Source: CAZEVI01 sp964515615
GTDB taxonomy: Bacteria > Patescibacteriota > UBA1384 > XYA2-FULL-43-10 > CAINNR01
Reading direction: 5' to 3'
NCBI GenBank assembly: GCA_964515615.1
Contig: CAZEVI010000021.1
Location: forward strand, 1 to 14,225
DNA length: 14,225 bases
Shown piece after piece: positions 1-6,093 of the stretch; the first letter of the stretch is position 1; every line of letters begins with the position of its first letter. Under the pieces are notes generated by a model, which was not told where the DNA came from, did no database searches, and was given only the letters and a program-made list of their open reading frames with translations. The position numbers were made by a program, and so were the translations under genes.

Positions 1-66
1 TATACAACAGATCGGAACATGCTTTTGTATTTAAGGGAGGTTTTCGGGTTCACGGCAAGAGGATAA
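1..66 (+). CDS. 3' end of an unrecognised gene (partial)
   Basis: Frame 1 is open from the first base to a TAA at 64-66, giving a tail of 21 residues that ends LREVFGFTARG. It has no stop in a very AT-rich neighbourhood and a balanced residue composition, so it looks like the C-terminus of a gene starting outside the window. I do not recognise the family, and a tail this short could be open by chance. Confidence 0.35.
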   Translation, partial: YTTDRNMLLYLREVFGFTARG

Positions 67-135
67 AATTTTAAAATATCAATTTTAAATTTAAAAATAA
101 TGAAAAAAATTAAAAATTATTAGCTGTCTTCATTC

Positions 136-144
136 TGTTATAAT
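136..144 (+). promoter_or_regulatory. Extended -10 promoter for a leaderless transcript
   Basis: TGTTATAAT (TGn plus TATAAT at 139-144) ends seven bases before the ATG at 152. Transcription would then start at about 151-152, at the start codon itself. The -35 region is only AT-rich. No Shine-Dalgarno sequence lies before the ATG, which fits leaderless initiation. Confidence 0.55.
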
Positions 145-151
145 CAATCAC

Positions 152-634
152 ATGAGAACGCAAAATTGGCTGGAAAATCGCTTTGATTACATTTATCGGA
201 AATATTTTTCCGATATTGAAGCATCGAACCAGATAGAGATTAAATGGGGCCGGCGTTCACGACGACAGCTTGGCTGTATTAAGAAAGAGCAACTAAAGAC
301 TTTTGCCGACCGATTAAAGCGTGATTTTAAAACTATTATTGTAATTAACGGTTTGTTTCGCGACGAAGCGATTCCCAATTTTGTCATTGATGCGGTAATT
401 ATTCATGAAATGATTCACTATACTCATGGTTTTAATTCGCCACTGCCACAAAAACACCGACATCCGCATCAAGGCAAAGTTATTCGCCGAGAATTTTTGC
501 TTCGAGGAATCGGGGAATTAGAACGCAAGCAACAAAAATGGATAAAGGAAAACTGGCAAAATTATCTCAAAGAAAATTTGCCACCATCAAAACCCAAAAA
601 GAGAAAAGCCCGCTACAAAATCGTTTGGAGATAG
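152..634 (+). CDS. SprT-like / HExxH zinc metalloprotease domain protein
   Basis: This 160-residue protein carries the zinc-binding helix HEMIH (His85, Glu86, His89), followed by a His-rich stretch (His102, His104, His106) that could supply the third metal ligand. Spacing and surroundings resemble the SprT/YgjP-type minimal metalloprotease fold, in which the helix follows an I-x-I-N strand (residues about 60-75). The C-terminal 25 residues are highly basic (PPSKPKKRKARYK), which could contact nucleic acid or ribosomes; that is inference. There is no signal peptide or membrane segment, so it is probably cytoplasmic. It has its own promoter, appears leaderless, and lies just upstream of rpsU. 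The substrate is unknown. An M48-type or WLM-type assignment cannot be excluded without a profile search. Confidence 0.7.
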   Translation: MRTQNWLENRFDYIYRKYFSDIEASNQIEIKWGRRSRRQLGCIKKEQLKTFADRLKRDFKTIIVINGLFRDEAIPNFVIDAVIIHEMIHYTHGFNSPLPQKHRHPHQGKVIRREFLLRGIGELERKQQKWIKENWQNYLKENLPPSKPKKRKARYKIVWR

Positions 635-652
635 TCGCGAATATTTCCGCAA

Positions 653-674
653 CCGAATGAACATTATCGTTCGG
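653..674 (+). other. Hairpin between the metalloprotease gene and the rpsU promoter
   Basis: CCGAATGA (653-660) pairs with TCGTTCGG (667-674), an 8-bp stem including one G-U, around a 6-base loop. The bases after it (CTCTTGTC) are not a T-run, so it is at best a weak terminator. It sits immediately before the rpsU -35 box. Confidence 0.35.
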
Positions 675-677
675 CTC

Positions 678-706
678 TTGTCAAATGTCAAAATTTGCGC
701 TATATT
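678..706 (+). promoter_or_regulatory. rpsU promoter
   Basis: TTGTCA (678-683, 5/6 match to TTGACA) and TATATT (701-706, 5/6) are separated by exactly 17 bp. A second TATAAT at 711-716 lies within the predicted start region and might be an alternative -10. The resulting leader before rpsU is about 70 nt. Confidence 0.6.
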
Positions 707-783
707 ATTATATAATATCGGAAGATACTTCTGCGACAAATCGTAGCAAGAATTTTTCCAAATCGAAGGGAAGGTGATTACAC

Positions 784-978
784 TTGATAGAAGTAAAACG
801 CAAAGGACAAGAAAGATTTGACTCGCTACTTCGCCGCTTTAATCGCGAAATTCAACAAAGTAGTATTTTGACTGATGCCAAAAAAACCAGATATTTTGAA
901 AAAGAACCAAATCGGACAATGCGTCGCGAATCGGCAATTAGAAAAAATACTCGCAGACGGATCAAACAAGGATACTAG
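784..978 (+). CDS. rpsU: Small ribosomal subunit protein bS21
   Basis: This 64-residue basic protein begins MIEVKRKGQERFDSLLRRF, the typical bS21 opening, followed by the central KKTRYFEKEPNRTMRRES region and a very basic tail (RKNTRRRIKQGY). bS21 binds the 30S platform next to the 3' end of 16S rRNA and helps mRNA binding during initiation. The start is TTG at 784, chosen because AAGGTGAT (771-778) is well spaced and the protein then begins exactly as the family does. It has its own promoter. The pairing with yqeY downstream is a common bacterial arrangement, here interrupted by a spacer of about 230 bp. Confidence 0.9.
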   Translation: MIEVKRKGQERFDSLLRRFNREIQQSSILTDAKKTRYFEKEPNRTMRRESAIRKNTRRRIKQGY

Positions 979-984
979 AAAGAA

Positions 985-1030
985 ATTCCTAATTCCTAAT
1001 TCCTAAATCCTAATTTCTAATTACTAATTA
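985..1030 (+). repeat. Heptamer tandem repeat (ATTCCTA)n
   Basis: Six consecutive 7-bp units start at 985, 992, 999, 1006, 1013 and 1020. The first three are exactly ATTCCTA and the next three are one-base or two-base variants, then a partial unit ATTA ends the array. It lies directly behind the rpsU stop codon. It has no coding potential. Such spacers may arise by replication slippage. Confidence 0.8.
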
Positions 1031-1212
1031 ATATCAAAATTCAAATTATAAATGTCAAACGAAGCGTTAGGTATTTTGGTTTTAAAAATTTAGTCATTAG
1101 GTCATTTGAAATTTATTAGAAATTGGATATTAGATATTTGTCTTCAACTCTGAGGAATACGCCTTCAGGATTAGACTCGAATAAGAAATTGGATATTTTC
1201 GAGGTTATTATG
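1031..1212. repeat. Low-complexity spacer with a 14-bp direct repeat
   Basis: AGAAATTGGATATT occurs at 1118-1131 and again at 1184-1197. Bases 1090-1140 are built from short TTAG/CATT/GATATT words roughly complementary in style to the heptamer array upstream. Between the repeats, CTGAGG and CCTTCAG (around 1149-1168) can form a small hairpin with one bulge. I see no convincing promoter or gene here; the open frame running back to 1123 is judged non-coding. Confidence 0.5.
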
Positions 1213-1653
1213 ATGCTACTTGAACAGATCGAGAAAGATTATATTAACGCAATGAAAACCAAAAACGACTCAGTCGTTTCAGTTTTACGAATGGTTAAAT
1301 CAGCGTTGCAAAACGAAAAAATTAAAGCTGGTAAAGAGCTATCCAATAATGACGCAATTAAGATTATTCAAAGGGAGATAAAACAACGAAAGGATTCAAT
1401 CGAAAACTATCAAGCAGGAGGCAGAATTGAACTTGTCAAACAAGAGCAATCTGAAATGGAGATTTTGGAAAAATATCTACCGGAGCAACTTTCCGACAAA
1501 GAATTAACTCAAATAGTACGATCAGCGATCCAAGAGGTCGGAGCAACAGCAATCTCTGATCTTGGCAAAGTAATGGGGAAAGTAATGCCGCAAGTTGCCG
1601 GTCGCGCTGACGGCAGCCAAATTTCCGCCAAGGTTAAAGAGTTGTTATCATAA
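1213..1653 (+). CDS. yqeY: GatB/YqeY domain protein
   Basis: This 146-residue protein has the YqeY pattern: an N-terminal helical part (MLLEQIEKDYINAMKTKNDSVVSVLRMVKSAL), a central REIKQRKDSIENYQAGGR segment and the C-terminal helical domain shared with the GatB subunit of the tRNA amidotransferase (GKVMGKVMPQVAGRADGSQISAKVKELL). YqeY is thought to act near aminoacyl-tRNA metabolism, but its role is not settled. GAGG (1201-1204) sits 8 bases before the ATG at 1213. ATG 1210 is an equally possible start one codon earlier. The stop codon directly abuts the ybeY start, so the two are cotranscribed and probably translationally coupled. Confidence 0.88.
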   Translation: MLLEQIEKDYINAMKTKNDSVVSVLRMVKSALQNEKIKAGKELSNNDAIKIIQREIKQRKDSIENYQAGGRIELVKQEQSEMEILEKYLPEQLSDKELTQIVRSAIQEVGATAISDLGKVMGKVMPQVAGRADGSQISAKVKELLS

Positions 1654-2055
1654 ATGAAAATTGATTTCATAAATAAATCTGATTTTACTAATTTCACATC
1701 GGCTGATATTTTCAAGACAATGGCCACCAACATTTTTAATACTCTGAAAATTAAAAATAAAAATTATGTTATCGAGACCTTATTTGTTTCAAATAACGAA
1801 ATCCGCCAGCTAAATAAACAACACCGAGGGAAAGATAGGGCAACTGATGTTCTGTCATTTCCACAAAAAAATTTCCCTTGTGAAAAAGAGCAAATTCTAG
1901 GGACGATAATTATAGCTCCGGCATTTGCCAAAAAGGAGAACATTGACGTTGCCGAATTGTTCATTCACGGCCTTTTGCATTTGCTCGGATTTGATCACGA
2001 AACAAATCCAAAAGAATGGGAACGAATCGAAAAAACAATTAATAAAGTACTATGA
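1654..2055 (+). CDS. ybeY: Endoribonuclease YbeY (rRNA maturation factor)
   Basis: This 133-residue protein carries the family signature HGLLHLLGFDHE, with zinc ligands His105, His109 and His115. The upstream NKQHRGKDRATDVLSFP segment is also characteristic. YbeY is a single-strand endoribonuclease involved in 16S rRNA 3'-end maturation and ribosome quality control. Its ATG follows the yqeY stop with no gap and has no strong Shine-Dalgarno of its own, so initiation probably depends on yqeY translation. Its stop overlaps the dgkA start. The length is slightly short for the family, as is common in reduced genomes. Confidence 0.93.
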   Translation: MKIDFINKSDFTNFTSADIFKTMATNIFNTLKIKNKNYVIETLFVSNNEIRQLNKQHRGKDRATDVLSFPQKNFPCEKEQILGTIIIAPAFAKKENIDVAELFIHGLLHLLGFDHETNPKEWERIEKTINKVL

Positions 2056-2432
2056 CCTACAAAAAAATGAGTCTGCCAAAGCTTTTTTCCAGTTTTATGT
2101 ACGCCTCCCGTGGAGTAATCAATCTTCTCAAAAGCGAACAAAACGCTCGAATTCATCTGATTTTTGCTATCGCAGTCGCCACTTTTGCCTATTTGCTTTC
2201 GGTAACCAGAATTGAAGCGATTATTCTCTTTTTTGCAGTTACTTTGGTTATTGCAATGGAAATAATTAACACAGCAATCGAAAAATTGCTCGATATTACC
2301 AAACCGGAAAAAACCAAAGCGGTAGAATTTATCAAAGACGCAATGGCCGGTGCTGTTTTGATTGCTTCGATAATTGCTCTTGTTGTTACCGTTTTAATAT
2401 TTTTACCATATTTCAATAAGCTACTAACCTAG
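2052..2432 (+). CDS. dgkA: Diacylglycerol/undecaprenol kinase family membrane protein
   Basis: This 126-residue integral membrane kinase has the conserved motif E70xxNTAIE77 (AMEIINTAIEKLLD) followed by KDAMAGAVLI. Three hydrophobic helices lie at roughly residues 32-49, 54-72 and 98-119, with an N-terminal amphipathic segment (ASRGVINLLKSEQNARIHL). The family phosphorylates diacylglycerol in Proteobacteria and undecaprenol in Gram-positives; which lipid is used here cannot be read from sequence, although undecaprenol recycling would suit the cell-wall and division context. The ATG overlaps the ybeY stop (ATGA), implying coupled translation. The genomic neighbourhood ybeY-dgkA is classical. 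Confidence 0.92.
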   Translation: MTYKKMSLPKLFSSFMYASRGVINLLKSEQNARIHLIFAIAVATFAYLLSVTRIEAIILFFAVTLVIAMEIINTAIEKLLDITKPEKTKAVEFIKDAMAGAVLIASIIALVVTVLIFLPYFNKLLT

Positions 2433-2440
2433 CCATGCAC

Positions 2441-2469
2441 TTGCAAAAACAGTCGGCTTTCGATAATAT
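2441..2469 (+). promoter_or_regulatory. Possible ftsA promoter
   Basis: TTGCAA (2441-2446) and TAATAT (2464-2469) are separated by 17 bp, each matching consensus at four of six positions. It lies just after the dgkA stop and would give a leader of about 140 nt before ftsA. The AT-rich background makes chance matches likely. Confidence 0.35.
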
Positions 2470-2528
2470 TAATCTGTTAACAATAAATTTTAGCCTAATA
2501 TTTTAAGCTTAATTCAATGTTATTCTGC

Positions 2529-2592
2529 GGGATTTCAATCCCAACGAGTAATCAGTCATATTTAGATAATCAGTAGAAAACAAAAAATCAGT
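2529..2592 (+). repeat. Hairpin and three 18-bp-spaced AATCAGT repeats before ftsA
   Basis: GGGAT-TTCA-ATCCC (2529-2542) forms a small perfect hairpin. It is followed by AATCAGT at 2550-2556, 2568-2574 and 2586-2592, all in the same orientation with an identical 18-bp period. The last copy ends about 16 bases before the ftsA ribosome binding site. Regularly phased repeats can be protein-binding sites on DNA or RNA. No known site is recognised. Confidence 0.5.
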
Positions 2593-2617
2593 TGGCTTTC
2601 TACTATTTGGAGGGCTA

Positions 2618-3853
2618 GTGTCAAAAAAAACAATTTCAGTCGGGCTTGATATCGGATCATCAAAGGTTGCCGTCTGTATCGGTACTATCAGCGATGGTAA
2701 TATTGATATTTTAGGACTCGGAAAATCAGTCTGCAACGGCGTGCGTAAAGGTGTTGTTGTTGATGTCGAAGAAACGGTTACCGCAATTTCAACTGCTTTG
2801 GAAGAAGCCGAGCGGATGTGTGATTGTCCAATTGAAAATGTTATTGTCGGTATTGACGGATCACACATTGAATCAACTGTCAGCAGGGGAGTGATCGCTG
2901 TTTCCAAAAGCGACGGAGAAATTTCCGAAACTGACGCAATTCGAGTAATTGAAGCCGCCCAAGCCGTTCCAAATCAGCCCAACCGAGAAATTCTACATGT
3001 TATTCCAAGAACTTTCACTGTTGACGGCCAAGCGGGAATTTCTGATCCGACTGGAATGTCCGGCATTCGTCTGGAAGTTGATACCAGTGTGATTAGCGGT
3101 TCGCTTTCAGCTATAAAAAATGTCAATCGCTGTGCCACACAGGCGGGACTTGCAGTTTCCGATATGGTCTTTTCGCCACTGGCAACGGCAAAAATTATGC
3201 TCAACAAACAACAAAAAGAGATTGGCGTGATTTTAATAGACATTGGCGCCGGAACAACCTCATACACTGTTTTCGAGGAAGGGGAACTAATTCATTCTGG
3301 GGTTTTACCAATAGGATCAAGCCACATTACCAACGATATTGCTATCGGTCTGCGAACCAATATTAATTTGGCAGAGTTAATAAAAATTAAATACGGTTAT
3401 GCTTCTCCGGAGAAGATTGATGAAAAAGAGGAAATCAATCTATCGTCATTTGATAAAAATGATTCCGGAACTGCAAACCTAAAATATGTTGCTGAAATTA
3501 TCGAGGCCAGATTAAACGAAATTTTTGTTTTAATCCGCGACGAACTGCGTTCAATCAATCGCGAAGGAATGCTTCCGGCTGGCGTTGTTTTAACCGGCGG
3601 CGGATCAAAGTTGGAAGGATTAACCGATATGGTAAAAGATATATTGCGCCTGCCGACTCAAATCGGCAAACCAATAGTAAATTTAACCGGCGTTGTTGAC
3701 AACCTCAGTGACCCAGTATATGCTACAAGTGTCGGCTTAATGATTTGGGGGATTGAATCCGGCAATCTTTCGGTATCGAAAAAAACGGCAGTTCCGGAAA
3801 TTAGCGGAGTTGTCGATCGAGTTAAAAGTGCATTTAAGCATTTTTTACCCTAA
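2618..3853 (+). CDS. ftsA: Cell division protein FtsA
   Basis: This 411-residue actin-like ATPase tethers FtsZ to the membrane. Visible motifs are the phosphate-1 strand VGLDIGSSKVAVCIG near the N-terminus, the phosphate-2 motif ILIDIGAGTTSYTVF around residue 205 and the adenosine motif VVLTGGGSKLEG around residue 324. The FtsA-specific 1C subdomain occupies roughly residues 85-165. The C-terminal end VDRVKSAFKHFLP is the amphipathic membrane-targeting helix, preceded by a linker. The start is GTG at 2618, supported by GGAGGG (2609-2614) and by the first strand of the fold beginning right after it. Length is normal. ftsZ follows after 85 bp. Confidence 0.96.
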   Translation: MSKKTISVGLDIGSSKVAVCIGTISDGNIDILGLGKSVCNGVRKGVVVDVEETVTAISTALEEAERMCDCPIENVIVGIDGSHIESTVSRGVIAVSKSDGEISETDAIRVIEAAQAVPNQPNREILHVIPRTFTVDGQAGISDPTGMSGIRLEVDTSVISGSLSAIKNVNRCATQAGLAVSDMVFSPLATAKIMLNKQQKEIGVILIDIGAGTTSYTVFEEGELIHSGVLPIGSSHITNDIAIGLRTNINLAELIKIKYGYASPEKIDEKEEINLSSFDKNDSGTANLKYVAEIIEARLNEIFVLIRDELRSINREGMLPAGVVLTGGGSKLEGLTDMVKDILRLPTQIGKPIVNLTGVVDNLSDPVYATSVGLMIWGIESGNLSVSKKTAVPEISGVVDRVKSAFKHFLP

Positions 3854-3855
3854 AA

Positions 3856-3884
3856 TTGTCGCTACTTGACAGAGTTGATATAAT
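3856..3884 (+). promoter_or_regulatory. ftsZ promoter (extended -10)
   Basis: TTGTCG (3856-3861) lies 17 bp before TATAAT (3879-3884), which is preceded by TGA to form an extended -10. The start would be near 3891, about 48 nt before the ftsZ ATG. This would allow ftsZ to be made in excess of ftsA, as many bacteria do. Confidence 0.6.
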
Positions 3885-3938
3885 AACCAATGGAATATAC
3901 TATAAAATATTTACCCGAACTTCCCCAAAGGAGTAACA

Positions 3939-5138
3939 ATGGATAAAAGATCAGAAATTGAGGGATTTGCCTTAATCAAAGTGGTCGGTGTCGGCGGTTC
4001 TGGCGGCAGTGCGGTCACTAGAATGATAAATTCAAAACTTCGCGGAGTTGGGTTTGTTTCGGTTAACACCGATGCCCAAGCTCTGTCTTATAATGAAGCT
4101 CCGGTAAAAATTCAAATTGGGAAAGAAACTACTCGCGGTCTCGGTTCCGGTGCTGATCCCGAGGTCGGACGCAAAGCGATTGAAGAAAATAAAGAAGAAG
4201 TTTATGAAGCTCTCAAGGGTGCTGATATGGTTTTTGTCACATTCGGTGCAGGTGGGGGAACAGGAACCGGCGCCGGACCTTTTGTTGCTGAAATTGCCAA
4301 GGAACTTGGCGCCCTAACTATTGGTGTCATTACCAAACCGTTCTCTTTTGAGGGCCAGCGAAGGATGAAAATTGCCGAACTCGGAATCAATGAAATGAAA
4401 GATAAAGTCGATACCCTAATTACCATTCCAAATGATCGCTTGCTTCAAGTTATCGATAAAAAAACTTCGCTTTTTGATGCATTCGGCATTGTGGACGATG
4501 TTTTGCGCCAAGGTGTCCAAGGCATCGCCGACCTAATTACTTTGCACGGAATTATCAATGTTGATTTTGCTGATGTTAAAGCAATTATGTCCGATGCCGG
4601 ATCGGCGCTAATGGGAATTGGCCGAGGTTCCGGTGACAATAGAGCAATCGAAGCCGCACGAGCAGCGATTGATTCACCTCTGCTCGAACTTTCCATCGAT
4701 GGAGCAAAAGGAATTTTGTTCAATATTACCGGTGGTCCGGATTTGGGAATGTATGAAATTGACGAAGCGGCAAAAGCCATTACCGAATCTGCCGATTCCG
4801 ATGCTAATATTATCTTTGGGGCAATTATTGACGAAGCAATGCAGGGCGAAGTTAAAATCACTGTCATTGCAACCGGTTTTGAAACCGATAACAGCAAACT
4901 TCACAAACGACCAAGTTTCGGACCAACTAACAGCGGGGAAATTCCGCCGTCGCAAATGATCACTCGCGAAGAACGTCGGCCGTTTAATGAACCAGATTTT
5001 GGTGTCTACGAGCCACGAACTGGCGACACTAAACCCGAGGATGATAATTTAAATTACGGCAACAGCAACGATAAAAATGACGACAAAGACGAAGGCGAAC
5101 TCGAGGTTCCAGCGTTCATTCGCCGAAAATTAAGATAA
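3939..5138 (+). CDS. ftsZ: Cell division protein FtsZ
   Basis: This 399-residue tubulin-like GTPase forms the division ring. The nucleotide-binding start is VGVGGSGGSAVTRMI, the tubulin signature GGGTGTGAGP is at residues 105-114, and the T7 synergy loop NVDFADVKAIM at 207-217 carries the catalytic acidic residues Asp209 and Asp212. After the core (about residue 320) comes a variable acidic, Asn/Asp-rich linker, then the conserved tail ELEVPAFIRRKLR that binds FtsA. AAGGAG (3927-3932) precedes the ATG. It is cotranscribed with ftsA and probably also read from its own promoter. All key motifs are intact and length is typical. Confidence 0.98.
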   Translation: MDKRSEIEGFALIKVVGVGGSGGSAVTRMINSKLRGVGFVSVNTDAQALSYNEAPVKIQIGKETTRGLGSGADPEVGRKAIEENKEEVYEALKGADMVFVTFGAGGGTGTGAGPFVAEIAKELGALTIGVITKPFSFEGQRRMKIAELGINEMKDKVDTLITIPNDRLLQVIDKKTSLFDAFGIVDDVLRQGVQGIADLITLHGIINVDFADVKAIMSDAGSALMGIGRGSGDNRAIEAARAAIDSPLLELSIDGAKGILFNITGGPDLGMYEIDEAAKAITESADSDANIIFGAIIDEAMQGEVKITVIATGFETDNSKLHKRPSFGPTNSGEIPPSQMITREERRPFNEPDFGVYEPRTGDTKPEDDNLNYGNSNDKNDDKDEGELEVPAFIRRKLR

Positions 5139-5171
5139 TAAATTAAATACTGAATAATATATATTTTCTCC

Positions 5172-5203
5172 AAAAAATCACTTCCTCAAAAGTGATTTTT
5201 TTT
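5172..5203 (+). terminator. Intrinsic terminator after ftsZ
   Basis: AATCACTT (5176-5183) and AAGTGATT (5190-5197) form an 8-bp stem around CCTCAA. It is flanked by an A-run upstream and eight Ts downstream, so the stem can extend by A-T pairs. It begins about 30 bases after the ftsZ stop and separates the division genes from the nrd block. Confidence 0.85.
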
Positions 5204-5235
5204 GACAGTCAAAAAAAATTATCCAGTCCTAAGAT

Positions 5236-5264
5236 TTATCACGAAATAAATATTTTGCTACAAT
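5236..5264 (+). promoter_or_regulatory. Promoter of the nrdR-nrdJ block
   Basis: TTATCA (5236-5241, 4/6) and TACAAT (5259-5264, 5/6) are separated by 17 bp, and TGC before the hexamer makes an extended -10. The predicted start, near 5271, leaves an untranslated leader of about 320 nt before nrdR. I found no convincing NrdR box around it. Confidence 0.5.
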
Positions 5265-5270
5265 CATTTG

Positions 5271-5592
5271 ATATTTAAATTTAACCATAATTGATTTGGT
5301 TAAATTGAAACACTACATATCCGTTGTCGGATGTCTGGCAACCACAATTTATCTGACTCTGAAAAAATTCCCGCTCTGATAGTGTGAAAATTTTGTCTGT
5401 GGAAAACTTTTCCGCGTGTTACGCTTAATCTAGATTTGACGGCACAACATCTTGTGGGGGACAATAATAAATAGAACTAGATATGGCCTTAACCAATAGA
5501 TAGAATAATTCAAAAATTATAAGTCAGATTTTTTGGAAATAATTAATAATTTCCGATTAAAATTTTGACTTCTGATTTTTGACTTATCAATT
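5271..5592 (+). promoter_or_regulatory. Long structured 5' leader upstream of nrdR
   Basis: This gene-free stretch can form several hairpins. AATTTAACCA/TGGTTAAATT (5278-5306) is a perfect 10-bp stem near the predicted 5' end. A three-way-junction-like element follows at 5310-5385: closing stem ACACTA/TAGTGT, inner hairpin ATCCG-TTGT-CGGAT (5319-5332) and AATTT/AAATT (5346-5369). Further stems lie at 5398-5416, 5414-5424 (overlapping the previous one), 5443-5456 (CACAA/TTGTG) and 5535-5554 (GGAAAT/ATTTCC). ATAAGTCA (5519-5526) can pair with TGACTTAT (5580-5587) just before the nrdR ATG, which lacks a Shine-Dalgarno. The layout suggests a regulatory RNA for ribonucleotide reductase expression. 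I do not recognise it as a known riboswitch; an nrdJ-associated RNA motif has been described in other bacteria, but I cannot match it from memory. Confidence 0.4.
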
Positions 5593-6048
5593 ATGCAGTG
5601 TACCGAATGTAAAAAAGGCGACACGAAAGTTATCGATTCCCGCGATGACCAAAAAACTATCCGTCGCAGACGCGAGTGTTTAAAATGCGGTTTTCGTTTT
5701 ACTACATACGAAAAAATTGAAATTCCGGCGATAAAAATTGAGAAACGTGACGGACGAATTGAAAATTATCAAAAGGAAAAAATTCGTAACGGAATTCTGA
5801 AATCATTGGAAAAGCGAGCGGTAGATGAAAATATAATCTGCAATCTAATTGACGACATTGAACACACTATTGTTTTGCTTGACAAAAAAACCGTTCCCAG
5901 TATTTTGGTCGGCGAAATCGTTTCCAAAAAACTCCGAAAAATTGATGACGTTGCTTATTTGCGCTTCGTTTCCGTTTATAAATCTTTTTCTTCAGCCAAA
6001 AGTTTTGCTAGCGAAGCTAAAAAATTAGTTCCCAAAAAAACAAAATAA
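5593..6048 (+). CDS. nrdR: Transcriptional repressor NrdR
   Basis: This 151-residue regulator starts with a zinc ribbon (Cys3, Cys6, Cys29, Cys32) containing the family segment VIDSRDDQKTIRRRRECLKCGFRFTTYE, followed by an ATP-cone domain from about residue 44 to 134 that senses ATP/dATP. NrdR represses ribonucleotide reductase genes when dATP is high. Its position directly upstream of nrdJ, 45 bases apart with no terminator, fits that role and suggests one operon. The ATG has no Shine-Dalgarno, unlike nrdJ, which has a strong one; this could keep the repressor scarce relative to the enzyme. No canonical paired NrdR boxes were found near the promoter, so its local target site is unclear. Confidence 0.95.
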   Translation: MQCTECKKGDTKVIDSRDDQKTIRRRRECLKCGFRFTTYEKIEIPAIKIEKRDGRIENYQKEKIRNGILKSLEKRAVDENIICNLIDDIEHTIVLLDKKTVPSILVGEIVSKKLRKIDDVAYLRFVSVYKSFSSAKSFASEAKKLVPKKTK

Positions 6049-6093
6049 TTTGAAAAATAAATTAAATAATTACAAATTTTACTAGGAGGCGAA

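Noticed and set aside
1123..1212. Upstream extension of yqeY to 1123
   Set aside because: The extra 30 codons fall in the repeat-rich spacer and precede a GAGG site that is properly placed for ATG 1213.
2509..2907. Minus-strand frame opposite the ftsA start
   Set aside because: It is a Ser/Thr/Ile-rich shadow of the ftsA coding strand with no ribosome binding site or domain.
3866..3884. TTGACA paired with TATAAT before ftsZ
   Set aside because: The two are only 7 bp apart. TTGTCG at 3856 with a 17-bp spacer and extended -10 is the better reading.
5310..5385. ACACTA and TAGTGT as a pair of NrdR boxes
   Set aside because: They are half-sites only; each 16-bp window matches the box consensus poorly, they start 60 bp apart and they lie downstream of the promoter. 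An RNA closing stem explains them better.
5398..5406. TGTGGAAAA as a DnaA box and possible replication origin
   Set aside because: It is a single one-mismatch site, without a cluster of boxes, an AT-rich unwinding element arrangement or dnaA/dnaN genes nearby.
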